This document shows, piece after piece, positions 42,812 to 52,266 of a DNA stretch of 64,000 nucleotides. Numbering within the stretch: the first letter of the stretch is position 1; each line of letters starts with the position of its first letter. The position numbers and the translations under genes are program-made. The DNA comes from Actimicrobium sp047621665 (GTDB lineage: Bacteria; Pseudomonadota; Gammaproteobacteria; Burkholderiales; Burkholderiaceae_D). The notes beneath the pieces are model-generated. The model did no database searches and was not told the origin of the DNA. It saw nothing but the letters and a program-made list of their open reading frames with translations. The DNA lies in contig JBLHMB010000010.1 of assembly GCA_047621665.1 (NCBI GenBank), forward strand, positions 1 through 64,000, given 5' to 3'.

Positions 42812-43678
42812 ATGCCCAAGGTACATTTTGAGAAGACCGATTACTCCAGACGCAACACGAATCCTGCAACGCCACCTGTGCAGCCTCCGGCATCAGCAAA
42901 CGAAGCGACTGCGGGCTCACGACTTACAGAAAGAAGCATCACTCCTCCTCACCCTGGAACTACAGCTAACGCAGTCAACAACATCCCCCCCGAGGAGCAA
43001 GCGGAAGTCGCCGCACTGCTTGATACACTCAGAGCGGCACTCGATGACTTGAGTAGCAAGAATGCCAGCCAACTAAACGAAATCGATGGCGCAACCGCTG
43101 CTGCTAATCACCTTCCCGTCAGCCATGCTGCGCCCCCTGCCGAAGCGGGGCATCAGGTTGTGCACAACCCGCCTCGACCAGCCCTTGACAGAGCAACGCC
43201 AGGCAAACAGAACAAGATGTCCGAAGCGATAAGCAACTGCTTTTCGGGACGGGTCGGCACGGTAGCCGGCGCGCTGGTGTTCGGTATCGTGGTGGTCAGC
43301 GCGATCGCGTTGATGTCAGCTTTCCCGCCCGTACTCCTGTTCGGTGCGGTATTCGGCATCGCGGTCGCAGCAGAAATGTTGAAACCTGTCAGGGAATTTC
43401 AAACCGACTTGCACAATCAATACGAAGAAGAAAAATTCAATCACATCAGTCAATCGCAAACCGATTTGCACAATCAGCACGAAGAAGACGAGTTCAATCG
43501 CCTCCTGGACGACGCTAACGAACAAGAGCAAGAGCTGGACGGATCACTACAATTTCCGGTCGCACCAACGGCACCACTCCAGCCGCAGATTCCAGCCTTG
43601 AGCACGTCCGCACAGCCCGCCACGATCGTTAATCCACTTGGCGCACCGGCACGCGTGGCACAGCGCCCGCCATTCTGA
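42812..43678 (+). CDS. Hypothetical membrane-hairpin protein upstream of sbcD
   Basis: Protein of 288 residues that I do not recognise. The ATG at 42812 has GGAG ten bases upstream. Residues 1-150 are Pro/Ala/Thr/Asn-rich and probably disordered (NPATPPVQPPASANEAT). Residues about 170-210 hold two hydrophobic helices with a short turn (VAGALVFGIVVVSAIALMS then VLLFGAVFGIAVAAEML). After them comes a duplicated motif, QTDLHNQYEEEKFN and QTDLHNQHEEDEFN, then a Pro/Ala-rich tail. There is no signal peptide. It lies between a terminator and sbcD and looks more AT-rich than its neighbours. Layout recalls type III secretion translocators or effectors, without proof. See the partner at 48850. Confidence 0.6.
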   Translation: MPKVHFEKTDYSRRNTNPATPPVQPPASANEATAGSRLTERSITPPHPGTTANAVNNIPPEEQAEVAALLDTLRAALDDLSSKNASQLNEIDGATAAANHLPVSHAAPPAEAGHQVVHNPPRPALDRATPGKQNKMSEAISNCFSGRVGTVAGALVFGIVVVSAIALMSAFPPVLLFGAVFGIAVAAEMLKPVREFQTDLHNQYEEEKFNHISQSQTDLHNQHEEDEFNRLLDDANEQEQELDGSLQFPVAPTAPLQPQIPALSTSAQPATIVNPLGAPARVAQRPPF

Positions 43679-43791
43679 TTGCCGCCATCCGCACCTACGC
43701 TGGTCAGCACCAACCAGGCACCGGTATACTCATGCGCTACTGAGCCACTCCGGCGCAGCCGTAGTTCCGATTGCGACGAGAAGGATTCACC

Positions 43792-45036
43792 TTGCGCTTC
43801 ATCCACACCTCGGACTGGCATCTGGGCCAGACCCTGCATCACTTCGAACGCGGTGCCGAACACCAGCACTTCCTCGATTGGCTGATCAACACGCTGGAGG
43901 CCGAACAGGTCGAGGGCTTGCTGATCTGCGGCGATATTTTCGACAACGCCAATCCGTCGGCCGCTTCACAAAAACAGCTCTATCGTTTTCTGCAGCAAGC
44001 CAAGCAACGCCTCCCGCACCTGAACATCGTCCTTATCGCCGGCAACCATGATTCGCCGGGGCGGCTCGAAGCGCCTGCGCCGCTGCTGGCCAGTCTCGAT
44101 GCCAGCGTCACCGGATTTGTGCCGCGTCAGGCCGATGGCAGCATCGATATTGCCCGCCTCGTCGTGCCACTGAAAAATCACGCCGGAGACATTGCCGCAT
44201 GGTGTCTCGCAATTCCATTTCTGCGCCCGGGCGACGTGCCACGCGTCGAGAGCCATGGCGAGGCAGACCCGTACATGGCCGGCATCGCGCTGCTGTACCG
44301 GCAGGTGCTCGAGCACGCACTGACCTTACGCCAGCCCGGTCAGGCCATCATTGCGCTGGGCCATTGCCACATGGTCGGCGGCGATGTCTCGGAAGATTCC
44401 GAGCGTCGCATCGTCATCGGCGGCACCGAAGCACTGTCGGCCGGCATCTTCGATCCGGCCATTGCCTATGCCGCGCTGGGCCATTTGCATCTGGCGCAGC
44501 GGGTCGCCAAACAGGATCACCTGCGCTATTGCGGCAGTCCGCTGCCGATGTCGTTTGCCGAGATCAGCTATCCGCATCAGGTGTTGCGGGTCGATCTTGA
44601 TGGGGAGCATGTCGCCGCCATTACCGCGTTGCCTATCCCGCGTGCAGTCGAACTGCTGCGTATTCCGAAGCAACCGGCACCACTTGCTGACGTGCTCGCC
44701 GCGCTGGCCGCGCTCGACCTGCCCGCCACTGACGAGCCGCAACAGATGCCGTATCTGGAAGTGCGCGTGCGCCTCGACGCACCCGAACCGGGTCTGCGCG
44801 CGACCATCGAAGCGGCGCTCGAGGGCAAGCCGGTGCGCCTGGCCCGCATCGATATCAGCATGGCTGCATCGACCGCGGCCGGCGCGCCCGCACTGTCGCT
44901 CGACGAACTCGACCGGCTGCAGCCCGAAGACATTTTCAATCGCCTGTACCTCAGCAAATATGACACCGAGGCGCCGGCACCCTTACAAGCCGCGTTTGCC
45001 GAACTGCTGCTCGGCGCGACCGGAGAATCCGCATGA
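43792..45036 (+). CDS. sbcD: Exonuclease subunit SbcD
   Basis: Mre11-type nuclease of 414 residues. Metal-binding phosphoesterase motifs are in order: HTSDWHLGQ, GDIFDNANP, AGNHDSPGR, GHCHMVGG and GHLHLAQ. The start is the TTG at 43792, with AAGGA six bases upstream and an LRFIHTSDW N-terminus that matches homologues; a TTG at 43771 adds seven residues and has no ribosome site. SbcD forms the SbcCD nuclease with SbcC and cleaves hairpins and protein-blocked ends. It overlaps sbcC by 4 bases (ATGA). Confidence 0.94.
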   Translation: MRFIHTSDWHLGQTLHHFERGAEHQHFLDWLINTLEAEQVEGLLICGDIFDNANPSAASQKQLYRFLQQAKQRLPHLNIVLIAGNHDSPGRLEAPAPLLASLDASVTGFVPRQADGSIDIARLVVPLKNHAGDIAAWCLAIPFLRPGDVPRVESHGEADPYMAGIALLYRQVLEHALTLRQPGQAIIALGHCHMVGGDVSEDSERRIVIGGTEALSAGIFDPAIAYAALGHLHLAQRVAKQDHLRYCGSPLPMSFAEISYPHQVLRVDLDGEHVAAITALPIPRAVELLRIPKQPAPLADVLAALAALDLPATDEPQQMPYLEVRVRLDAPEPGLRATIEAALEGKPVRLARIDISMAASTAAGAPALSLDELDRLQPEDIFNRLYLSKYDTEAPAPLQAAFAELLLGATGESA

Positions 45037-48000
45037 AAATCCTCGCAATCCGCGGCCGCAATCTGGCCTCGCTGGCGGGTGACTTCTCCGTCGATTTCGA
45101 ACAGGAACCGCTGAAATCGGCCGGCCTGTTTGCGATCTCGGGACCGACCGGTGCCGGCAAGAGTACGTTACTTGACGCGCTGTGCATGGCGCTATATGAA
45201 GACACGCCGCGCCTGATCAAGGCCGGCAAACGGACCATCCCCGATGTCGGCGATACCAGCATGTCGCAACGGGATGCCCGCAATCTGTTGCGGCGCGGTT
45301 GCATCGACGGCCATGCCGAAGTTGATTTTGTCGGCAACGATGATCAGCACTACCGCGCGCGCTGGAGCGTCAAGCGTTCGTATGGCAAGCTCAGCGGCAG
45401 TCTGCAGAAAACAGTGATGACGCTACAGCGTCTGCCCGACCGGCAACCGATCGGTGGCACCAATACGGAAGTATTGGCCGAGATCGCCTCGCGTATCGGC
45501 CTGTCGTTCGAGCAGTTCACGCGCGCCGTGCTGCTGGCGCAAAACGAATTCTCGGCCTTCCTGAAAGCCGACGACAACGAGCGCGGCGAACTGCTCGAAA
45601 CACTCACCGGCAGCGCGATTTACAGCACGCTGTCACAGCGCGCATTTGGCCGCAACCGCGATGAGCAGGCCGTTCTGCAACGTGTCGCGGACAGGCTGAC
45701 AGATCAGCGCCCGCTGGGCGACGAAGCACGCAGCAAGCTTGATGCCGACAGTGCTGCCGCCGATGCGGCGCTGGCTGCGCTGGATCTGCAGCACACGGCG
45801 CTCACCACGCGCTTGCGCTGGTATCAGGACGATGACCGATTGCGCCTGGCCGAAGAGCGCGCGCAAGCACAATGGCAGCGGGAGATCGACGCGCAGCAAG
45901 CCGCTGCACCACGGCGCGCCGAACTGCAACTGCTCGATGCGATCCAGCCGGCCCGGGCTCTGGTCAACGAGATGGACCGGCTGACCCTGGCCATCGAACA
46001 GAATCGACTGACGATCACGGCCAGCCGCACGTCAATGGACAACGCCGCACTTGAACAGGTGCGCACGGACGACTTGCTGGCGCAAGCGCAAGCCAGCCTC
46101 GCAACGGCCGAGCAAGCCCGGCAAGCCGCCGCGCCTACCCTCGATCAAGCCAAGTCGCTCGATGCCCGCATCGATGCGCTACTCCCTGCGCAGGAGCGCG
46201 CACAACTGGCTCACAGCGAGGCAACCGGCAGCGCTGAACGGGCGCGCCGGCTGGTACAGAGCCGGCAAGTCCAGATCGAGGCCGCCCGCCAAGCCCGGCA
46301 GGAACACGCGCTGTGGCTGGAACAAAACGCACAGTGGCAGGCACTGGCGCAAGACTGGTCGCGTGGCGATTTGCTGCTCGGCCAGACCACGCGCAGCGAT
46401 GCCGAAGTGCAGCTCAACGTGCAACTGCTGGCGACGCTGGCGGCAGATCATGCGCAGCAAACAACCGTGCAAGCCGACACCGCCGCTGCTCTCGGGCAGG
46501 CCGCGCAACGGCTGGCTACTGCCACACACGACCGCCAGCAGGCCGTGCAACAGCATGCTGCGATCGACCTTGCGCAGTTTCAGACTCGCAAGGAGCAGCT
46601 CGCGCTGCGCCGCGAGCACTGGCGCAGCGGGGAGCAGCTCTGGCGCACGCTGGCCGAACAGCAGGCGCGCGCGCAAGTACTGGAGAACCAGTGCCGTACC
46701 AGCCTGCAAACCGCCATCGGAGCCGAAGCCGGTGCCGCGCAAGCCGATGCGCGCAGCACTGCATCGGCCGCAGCGATGGAGCAAGCGGAGCGATCACTCA
46801 AACATGCCGAAGCCGCCTGCACCGCCAGTGTCGAAAGTCTGCGCGCAGCACTGACCGGGGACACGCCCTGCCCGGTCTGCGGCGCGACCGATCATCCGTA
46901 TGTGCAGGCCACTGCGCCGCTGCATGCCTTACTGAAAAAACTGCAGGACGAGGTTGCCGTTTGCCGCGAACAGCACCAGCAGGCCCGGCAGGAACAGGCG
47001 ACCCTGAATGCGCAAGCCGGTGCCCAGCGCCAGCTTCTTCTGACCATTGAGCCCGAGCTGCAACAACTGCAACAGGTGCTCGGCCATCTGCAACTTGACT
47101 GGGTCGCCCATCCGGTCGCGCTTGTGCTGGGGACGTCAGCGGCATCGGCATGGTTCGGTAGCGAACACATCGCACTCGATACCGAGCAGGCTGCAATCGG
47201 CCTGCAAGACGCCGCCCTGCAACGACTCGTGCACCTGCGTGATGCGGCGCAAGCCACGTTCGAACAAGCCCTCGCTGCCCATACTGCCGGCAAGGACGCG
47301 GCAATCGAGGCCAGCACCCGACTCGACGCCCTCCTCGCCGGACAGCGCGTAGCCAAGTCACAATTGACGCAGGCACGACAGCGGCTGGATCAGGCGCTGG
47401 CCCAGCTCGACCCGGTGCTTGTCCTGCAAGCCGGCTGGCGCATCGCATGGCAAGCGGCACCGGAGGATTTTCATGCTCGCTGTGAGAACGCCGTGCGCTT
47501 GTGGCAGGAACAGCGAAGCGCCAGCGATCACCTGCTCGCACAGTGCACCGTGCTGGCCACCGAACTGGCTACGCTCGCGGTCAGCGCAACCACGGCCGGG
47601 GCGGAGCAACAACGCTGTCACGACGTCAGCAGGTCCGGTGCAACAGCGATTGATGCACTGACAACGGAACGCCACTTGCTGTTCGACGGCCAGCCGGTGC
47701 GCGAGATCGAAACCCGTCTCACCAATGCGATCGCTACGTCGCGCACCGCACTGCTGCATGCGTCGGACGCCAGTAGCACCGTGCGGCTAGCGCTGGCACG
47801 TCACACCGAAGCACTGGGACAAGCCCAGGCCCGACTGGCCACACACGAGCAGGAAGCGCACGCCGCCACGCTGCGCCTCGATGCCTGGCTGGCCAATCTC
47901 AATGACACGATTGCCTTGGACACAATTGAATTGCGCGCACGACTATTGCAGTCAACTGATCAGATTACGGCGCTGCGATCCGCACTGCAATCACTCGAGA

Positions 48001-48752
48001 GTGCCGTCCAGCAGGCAGCGGCCATGTTGCGGGATCGCGGCGAGCAGCGCACCAGCCACCGGCAACAACGGGCGCTAGCCGAGGCCGAAGAGTCACAAGA
48101 CGCCCTGCAACTGGCACTGCAAACATGCAGCGCTGAACGCCAGCCCGCCCAAGCGGGCGCCACCGAACTGCAACTCGCGCTGCGTCAGGATCAGGCACGA
48201 CGCTTCACCGCTGCCGGTTTGCTGGACGCGCTGGCCGCACAGGAAGCCACCTGTCGCGTGTGGTTTCAATTGAACGACCTGATCGGCTCGGCCGACGGCA
48301 AGAAGTTACGCAACGTCGCACAGCAAACCACACTCGATGTCTTGCTCGGTTACGCCAATCGCCATCTGCAATCGCTGGCAAAACGCTACCGGCTGCAACG
48401 CCTGTCCGATACGCTGGCGCTGATCGTGATCGACCAGGACATGGGCGATGAAATCCGCTCGGTCCACTCGCTGTCGGGCGGCGAGTCGTTCCTTGTTTCG
48501 CTGGCGCTGGCGCTCGGTCTGGCCTCGCTGTCCTCGAACCGGGTCCGGGTCGAATCACTGTTCATCGACGAAGGCTTCGGCAGTCTCGATGCCGAGACGC
48601 TGCGGGTAGCCATGGATGCGCTCGACGGCTTGCAGGCACTGGGGCGCAAGGTCGGCGTGATTTCGCATGTGCAGGAAATGACCGAGCGGATTGCGACCAA
48701 GGTGCTGGTCGAGCGTATAGCAGGGGGAAGCAGTCGGGTAGCGGTGGGGTGA
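45033..48752 (+). CDS. sbcC: ATP-dependent dsDNA exonuclease SbcC
   Basis: Rad50-like ATPase of 1239 residues. Walker A GPTGAGKST lies at 37-45, long Ala/Gln/Arg-rich coiled coils occupy most of the protein, and the zinc-hook CPVC (TPCPVCGATDHP, near residue 612) is at the apex. The C-terminal ATPase half has LSGGESFLVSLALALG and Walker B ESLFIDEGFGSLD. It is slightly longer than the E. coli protein. With SbcD it forms a nuclease acting on palindromes and DNA ends; the ATGA overlap with sbcD couples their translation. Confidence 0.95.
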   Translation: MKILAIRGRNLASLAGDFSVDFEQEPLKSAGLFAISGPTGAGKSTLLDALCMALYEDTPRLIKAGKRTIPDVGDTSMSQRDARNLLRRGCIDGHAEVDFVGNDDQHYRARWSVKRSYGKLSGSLQKTVMTLQRLPDRQPIGGTNTEVLAEIASRIGLSFEQFTRAVLLAQNEFSAFLKADDNERGELLETLTGSAIYSTLSQRAFGRNRDEQAVLQRVADRLTDQRPLGDEARSKLDADSAAADAALAALDLQHTALTTRLRWYQDDDRLRLAEERAQAQWQREIDAQQAAAPRRAELQLLDAIQPARALVNEMDRLTLAIEQNRLTITASRTSMDNAALEQVRTDDLLAQAQASLATAEQARQAAAPTLDQAKSLDARIDALLPAQERAQLAHSEATGSAERARRLVQSRQVQIEAARQARQEHALWLEQNAQWQALAQDWSRGDLLLGQTTRSDAEVQLNVQLLATLAADHAQQTTVQADTAAALGQAAQRLATATHDRQQAVQQHAAIDLAQFQTRKEQLALRREHWRSGEQLWRTLAEQQARAQVLENQCRTSLQTAIGAEAGAAQADARSTASAAAMEQAERSLKHAEAACTASVESLRAALTGDTPCPVCGATDHPYVQATAPLHALLKKLQDEVAVCREQHQQARQEQATLNAQAGAQRQLLLTIEPELQQLQQVLGHLQLDWVAHPVALVLGTSAASAWFGSEHIALDTEQAAIGLQDAALQRLVHLRDAAQATFEQALAAHTAGKDAAIEASTRLDALLAGQRVAKSQLTQARQRLDQALAQLDPVLVLQAGWRIAWQAAPEDFHARCENAVRLWQEQRSASDHLLAQCTVLATELATLAVSATTAGAEQQRCHDVSRSGATAIDALTTERHLLFDGQPVREIETRLTNAIATSRTALLHASDASSTVRLALARHTEALGQAQARLATHEQEAHAATLRLDAWLANLNDTIALDTIELRARLLQSTDQITALRSALQSLESAVQQAAAMLRDRGEQRTSHRQQRALAEAEESQDALQLALQTCSAERQPAQAGATELQLALRQDQARRFTAAGLLDALAAQEATCRVWFQLNDLIGSADGKKLRNVAQQTTLDVLLGYANRHLQSLAKRYRLQRLSDTLALIVIDQDMGDEIRSVHSLSGGESFLVSLALALGLASLSSNRVRVESLFIDEGFGSLDAETLRVAMDALDGLQALGRKVGVISHVQEMTERIATKVLVERIAGGSSRVAVG

Positions 48753-48849
48753 CGTCAACGGCGGGAAGATGGAACTTTGCGATGAAAGACAGCGACTCAA
48801 CAAAAGAAGGACCGTTTCGGATCCTGTTGCATTCTCTACGGAGCATCCA

Positions 48850-49533
48850 ATGTTAATCACTCAAAAACCGACAACGACGATTCTTCATCACCCGATCGCT
48901 GGAGATTTACATACAAGTAAAGCTCCCGTCCCGGACAAAATCTCAGCGATTACACCACCTGTCGATAAAAATAGAGCCGCTGAACGGTCAGAAAAAAGAG
49001 AACCATTTCCGCCACTCAGCCCTCAAATAAATGCAAAGGTCGCGGCAATGCAACCCGCGTCGGTGGAAGTCTCATCTGACAAATTATCTGCATTACATGA
49101 AAAAATTGCGCAACTGGAAAAACAGGTTGCTACATTGGGAACCGCTCATACGACAGGCACCACGCCAGTACAGCACGCCAGCCAGGCAGCGCCACTACCC
49201 GGCACAACGACCAAACTAAAAAAAATGGCGGGCTCCATCAAAACTGCCTTCGCCAACGCACCATGGGAAAAAATCGGAAAAGGTGCGCTGTATGCCGCCG
49301 CGGGCGTCGCCGCTTTCGCCCTGTTATCCAATCCTCTTGGCGTACTCGGCATGGTGGGAATGGTAATGGGTTCGTCCTTGCTTCCTACGGCACTGGGCTT
49401 GGCGGGGGCAGGCGCGGCGGTATATCAAGTACATAAATGGTTGGGCAAAAAGTCAGATCACGCTGGCGATAGCGCAACGACGGGACATCATGGCAATGAT
49501 TCGCTCTCCCAGAGTCTCGGAAATCCTGCGTGA
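48850..49533 (+). CDS. Hypothetical membrane-hairpin protein downstream of sbcC
   Basis: Protein of 227 residues that I do not recognise. CGGAG six bases before the ATG at 48850 fixes the start; a frame to 48769 is open but lacks a site. Residues 1-65 are polar and Pro-rich; about 70-90 form a short coiled coil (DKLSALHEKIAQLEKQVATL). After a Thr-rich linker, a cluster of hydrophobic Gly/Ala helices (GALYAAAGVAAFALLSNPLG, then GSSLLPTALGLAGAGAAV) lies at about 155-205. The tail is His/Ser/Gly-rich. No signal peptide. The gene is visibly more AT-rich than sbcC. It resembles the protein at 42812 in layout and hydrophobic-hairpin sequence, so the two may be paralogues. Confidence 0.6.
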   Translation: MLITQKPTTTILHHPIAGDLHTSKAPVPDKISAITPPVDKNRAAERSEKREPFPPLSPQINAKVAAMQPASVEVSSDKLSALHEKIAQLEKQVATLGTAHTTGTTPVQHASQAAPLPGTTTKLKKMAGSIKTAFANAPWEKIGKGALYAAAGVAAFALLSNPLGVLGMVGMVMGSSLLPTALGLAGAGAAVYQVHKWLGKKSDHAGDSATTGHHGNDSLSQSLGNPA

Positions 49534-49583
49534 AAATAGTCAATCCGATCCGGTCAACCGCACCATGAGCCACAAACACAGGC

Positions 49584-50030
49584 ATGGCAACCGATTCCCT
49601 TTACGAGACTGCTCCGATGGACAATTCCGCTCACCCTGACCAGGACATCCCTGCCGAAGCGCCATTCGATCCGGTCGCCTTCGCTGCACTGGTCGCCGAC
49701 CCGGCGCGGATTCCCGCCTTGCGCAGCATTCAGAAACAAGCCCATGAATTGCTTGAACATGCCGTCAACGACCTGATCGCCGCCCTCGGCCAGACCGAGC
49801 CGCTGCCAACCGCCGGCCGCAATACCGGCGTGATGGATGTGCGTACACTGGCCGCGGCGTCGCGCTCGTCGACCTCGGCCGCGGCGGATCGACGCAAGTT
49901 TGCGCGCGACATGATTATTTCAGGGATGTTGAATCGCAAGAATGACGAATGGGACATGACCGACGCATCGACCTATCAGAGCGAAACGCGCGACCCCATC
50001 GTGGCACTGTTGCGCATGCCGATGCTGTGA
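49584..50030 (+). CDS. Hypothetical protein
   Basis: Protein of 148 residues with no family I can name. It is acidic at the N-terminus (HPDQDIPAEAPFDPV) and helical in the middle (RSIQKQAHELLEHAVNDLIAAL), with an Arg/Ser patch (ASRSSTSAAADRRKFARDM). No signal or membrane segment. A start at 49617 is possible too. The stop is four bases from that of the convergent HD-GYP gene. Codon use resembles the core genes rather than the low-GC neighbours upstream. Confidence 0.5.
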   Translation: MATDSLYETAPMDNSAHPDQDIPAEAPFDPVAFAALVADPARIPALRSIQKQAHELLEHAVNDLIAALGQTEPLPTAGRNTGVMDVRTLAAASRSSTSAAADRRKFARDMIISGMLNRKNDEWDMTDASTYQSETRDPIVALLRMPML

Positions 50031-50034
50031 CTGC

Positions 50035-51288
50035 TCAGGCGCTCGCGTCGCCCAACCAGTAGCGATTGATATCCGTGAGTCCCCACTTGCCGGCCTCTTC
50101 ACGCGCGACGATCTCGTCGTTACAGTCCGCAGCTGCAAGATCGAGCAGGACCGGCGCAATATGACTCATCGTCTTGACCGAATAAAACACCCGCACCGCC
50201 GGCAGCAGCAACTTGCCTTCCTTCTGTTCGACCACCACACCGAGTCGTCCCGAAGCCATCCGCACCAGCGTACCGACCGGATAAATCCCGATGCTGCGCA
50301 CGAAGGCCTGAAACACCACCGGATCAAAATGTCCGTCACTCCATTCCGCCATTTTGCTCAACGATTCGGACGGACACCAGCCTTGCTTGTACGGGCGGTT
50401 CGACGTAATCGCATCATACACATCGCACACCGCACCCATGCGCGCATACAGGCTGATCTGCTCGCCGGAAAGCCGGTGCGGATAACCGCTACCGTTCATT
50501 TTTTCATGGTGATGCAAGCACACATCGAGGGCGATCGCGCTGATACCCTCGGCTTCCAGCAGCATGGCATGGCCGGCTGCCGGATGCTGCTTGACCGAAA
50601 CGAATTCTTCGTCGGTAAGCTTGCCGGGTTTGTTCAGTATGGTCGCCGGCACGGCCATCTTGCCGATGTCGTGCAGCAGCCCTGCCAGACCGAGTTCGCG
50701 CGTAGTTTCGTCATCGAGTTTGAGCTGGCTGGCCAGCGCGATCATCAGCGCGCAGACGGCGACTGAATGCATGTACGTGTAATCGTCGGCCGTCTTGAGG
50801 CGGGCCAGACCGATCAGTGCGCCGGGGTTGCGCATGATCGAGGCGGCAATTTCCTCGACCAGCGGCATCGCATTGCGGGTATCGATGGCCTTGCCCATGC
50901 GTGCTTCACTGAACATCGACAACACCGCTTCGCGCGATTTGTTGACGATGCTGGTCGCGCGACCGACTTCATCGGCCATTGAGACGCGCACCACGTCGCG
51001 GTAGGCAACACGCACCAACGCAATAGAGGGTGCAGCTGGTGGCACGGCGGGGGTACTGCTATCCTCAAGAACGACCGGCTCCGGCTCTTGCTCCGGCACG
51101 TCATCGCCCTTCTCGGTATCGATCCAGGCTTCCTCGACGCTGCTCTTGTTCACCTTAGCCAGTGTCCCCGCGTCTTCGAGCAGAAACGATTTTTTCCAGA
51201 AAGGCGTATCCATCCAGGAGACACACAGTTCGTGGATGTACATCCCAACACAAAGCTGACTGACAGGAATCTTTTTTAACATGCTCAA
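50035..51288 (-). CDS. DUF3391/HD-GYP phosphodiesterase-type protein
   Basis: Soluble signalling protein of 417 residues. An N-terminal DUF3391 domain (about 1-130, MLKKIPVSQLCVGMYIHEL) precedes an HD-GYP domain with HDIGK at 206-210 (HD at 206-207) and HHHEKMNGSGYP at 259-270, so GYP is intact at 268-270 and c-di-GMP hydrolysis is possible. A C-terminal tail of about 60 residues follows. It is convergent with the hypothetical gene at 49584 and stands downstream of the alpha/beta hydrolase gene on the same strand (76-base gap). Its link to that operon is uncertain. Confidence 0.88.
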   Translation of the reverse strand: MSMLKKIPVSQLCVGMYIHELCVSWMDTPFWKKSFLLEDAGTLAKVNKSSVEEAWIDTEKGDDVPEQEPEPVVLEDSSTPAVPPAAPSIALVRVAYRDVVRVSMADEVGRATSIVNKSREAVLSMFSEARMGKAIDTRNAMPLVEEIAASIMRNPGALIGLARLKTADDYTYMHSVAVCALMIALASQLKLDDETTRELGLAGLLHDIGKMAVPATILNKPGKLTDEEFVSVKQHPAAGHAMLLEAEGISAIALDVCLHHHEKMNGSGYPHRLSGEQISLYARMGAVCDVYDAITSNRPYKQGWCPSESLSKMAEWSDGHFDPVVFQAFVRSIGIYPVGTLVRMASGRLGVVVEQKEGKLLLPAVRVFYSVKTMSHIAPVLLDLAAADCNDEIVAREEAGKWGLTDINRYWLGDASA

Positions 51289-51364
51289 CGCTCGACAACT
51301 TTATGGGATTCCCAATAATACCAACCATTCCGTTTGCGCTGACGATGAACCTTACTTTTTAGAG

Positions 51365-52264
51365 CTACCGCTCCGATAAAAACTGCCGCAACAAACGGTT
51401 CACCCGCACTGGCTGCTCGTGAACGATCCAGTGCGACGCATCGGCGACACGTTCGACCTGCAGATCGCTAACAAACTGATCGAGGCCAGCGAGCAGCGTT
51501 TTCGGTAACGCGAAATCCGTCTCGCCCCAGATCACGCGGGTTGGCACCGTGACACGGAAGTCGGCCGGATCGAGTGCCAGCTTCAGCGGCCCCGGATGAT
51601 CATCGGTCGGCGGATGCAACGGCGAGGCGCGGTAATAATTGACGCCGCCGCGCAAGCCACGCCGCCAGCAAGCGTGGTAACGCTCGCGCACTGCATCGGT
51701 GAACCAGCGTGCCGGTGGCTGGCCCATGCCATTGAAAAATCCGTCCAGCAAAGCGAAGTCGTTTTTCTCCAGCGCCGCTTCGGAACCCTCGGCGCGCAGC
51801 CAGTTCATGTAATCGCTGGAGGCTTTCTGATGCGCATCGGTTGCCAGCGCCTGCATGAACAAATACGGATGCGGCGAATTGATGATGATCAGCTGGCGCA
51901 GCAACTGCGGCAGCGCGATTGCCAGGTTCCATGCAATCGCGCCACCCCAGTCATGCGCGACCAGCGTGCATTGCTCATAGCCGAGATGGCCGATCAGCAG
52001 GCGCAGATCGTCAACAATATGGCGTGCCTTGTACGACGACAGATCGGGTGGCATGTCCGACAAATTAAAGCCGCGCAAATCCGGTGCGACCGCAAAATGC
52101 GAGCTGCCGAACTCCGCCAACTGTGCTTCCCATTCGCCCCAGAATTCCGGAAAACCATGCACGAACAGGATCAGTGGCTGGCCCGCTTGACCGGCGCTGG
52201 CGTAATGCAGGCGCGTGCCATTGTCGAGTGCGGCAAACTGGTTGTCGCGGATCGCGGCTGCCAT
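51365..52264 (-). CDS. Alpha/beta hydrolase (epoxide hydrolase-like)
   Basis: Protein of 299 residues. Oxyanion motif HGFPEFWGEW (36-45), nucleophile D105 in VAHDWGGAIAW, and general-base H278 in DASHW match epoxide hydrolase/haloalkane dehalogenase-type hydrolases that use an Asp nucleophile. Length is typical. It is the last gene of the nine-gene minus-strand operon and starts 2 bases after the SDR stop. The substrate is unknown. Confidence 0.85.
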   Translation of the reverse strand: MAAAIRDNQFAALDNGTRLHYASAGQAGQPLILFVHGFPEFWGEWEAQLAEFGSSHFAVAPDLRGFNLSDMPPDLSSYKARHIVDDLRLLIGHLGYEQCTLVAHDWGGAIAWNLAIALPQLLRQLIIINSPHPYLFMQALATDAHQKASSDYMNWLRAEGSEAALEKNDFALLDGFFNGMGQPPARWFTDAVRERYHACWRRGLRGGVNYYRASPLHPPTDDHPGPLKLALDPADFRVTVPTRVIWGETDFALPKTLLAGLDQFVSDLQVERVADASHWIVHEQPVRVNRLLRQFLSER

Positions 52265-52266
52265 GG

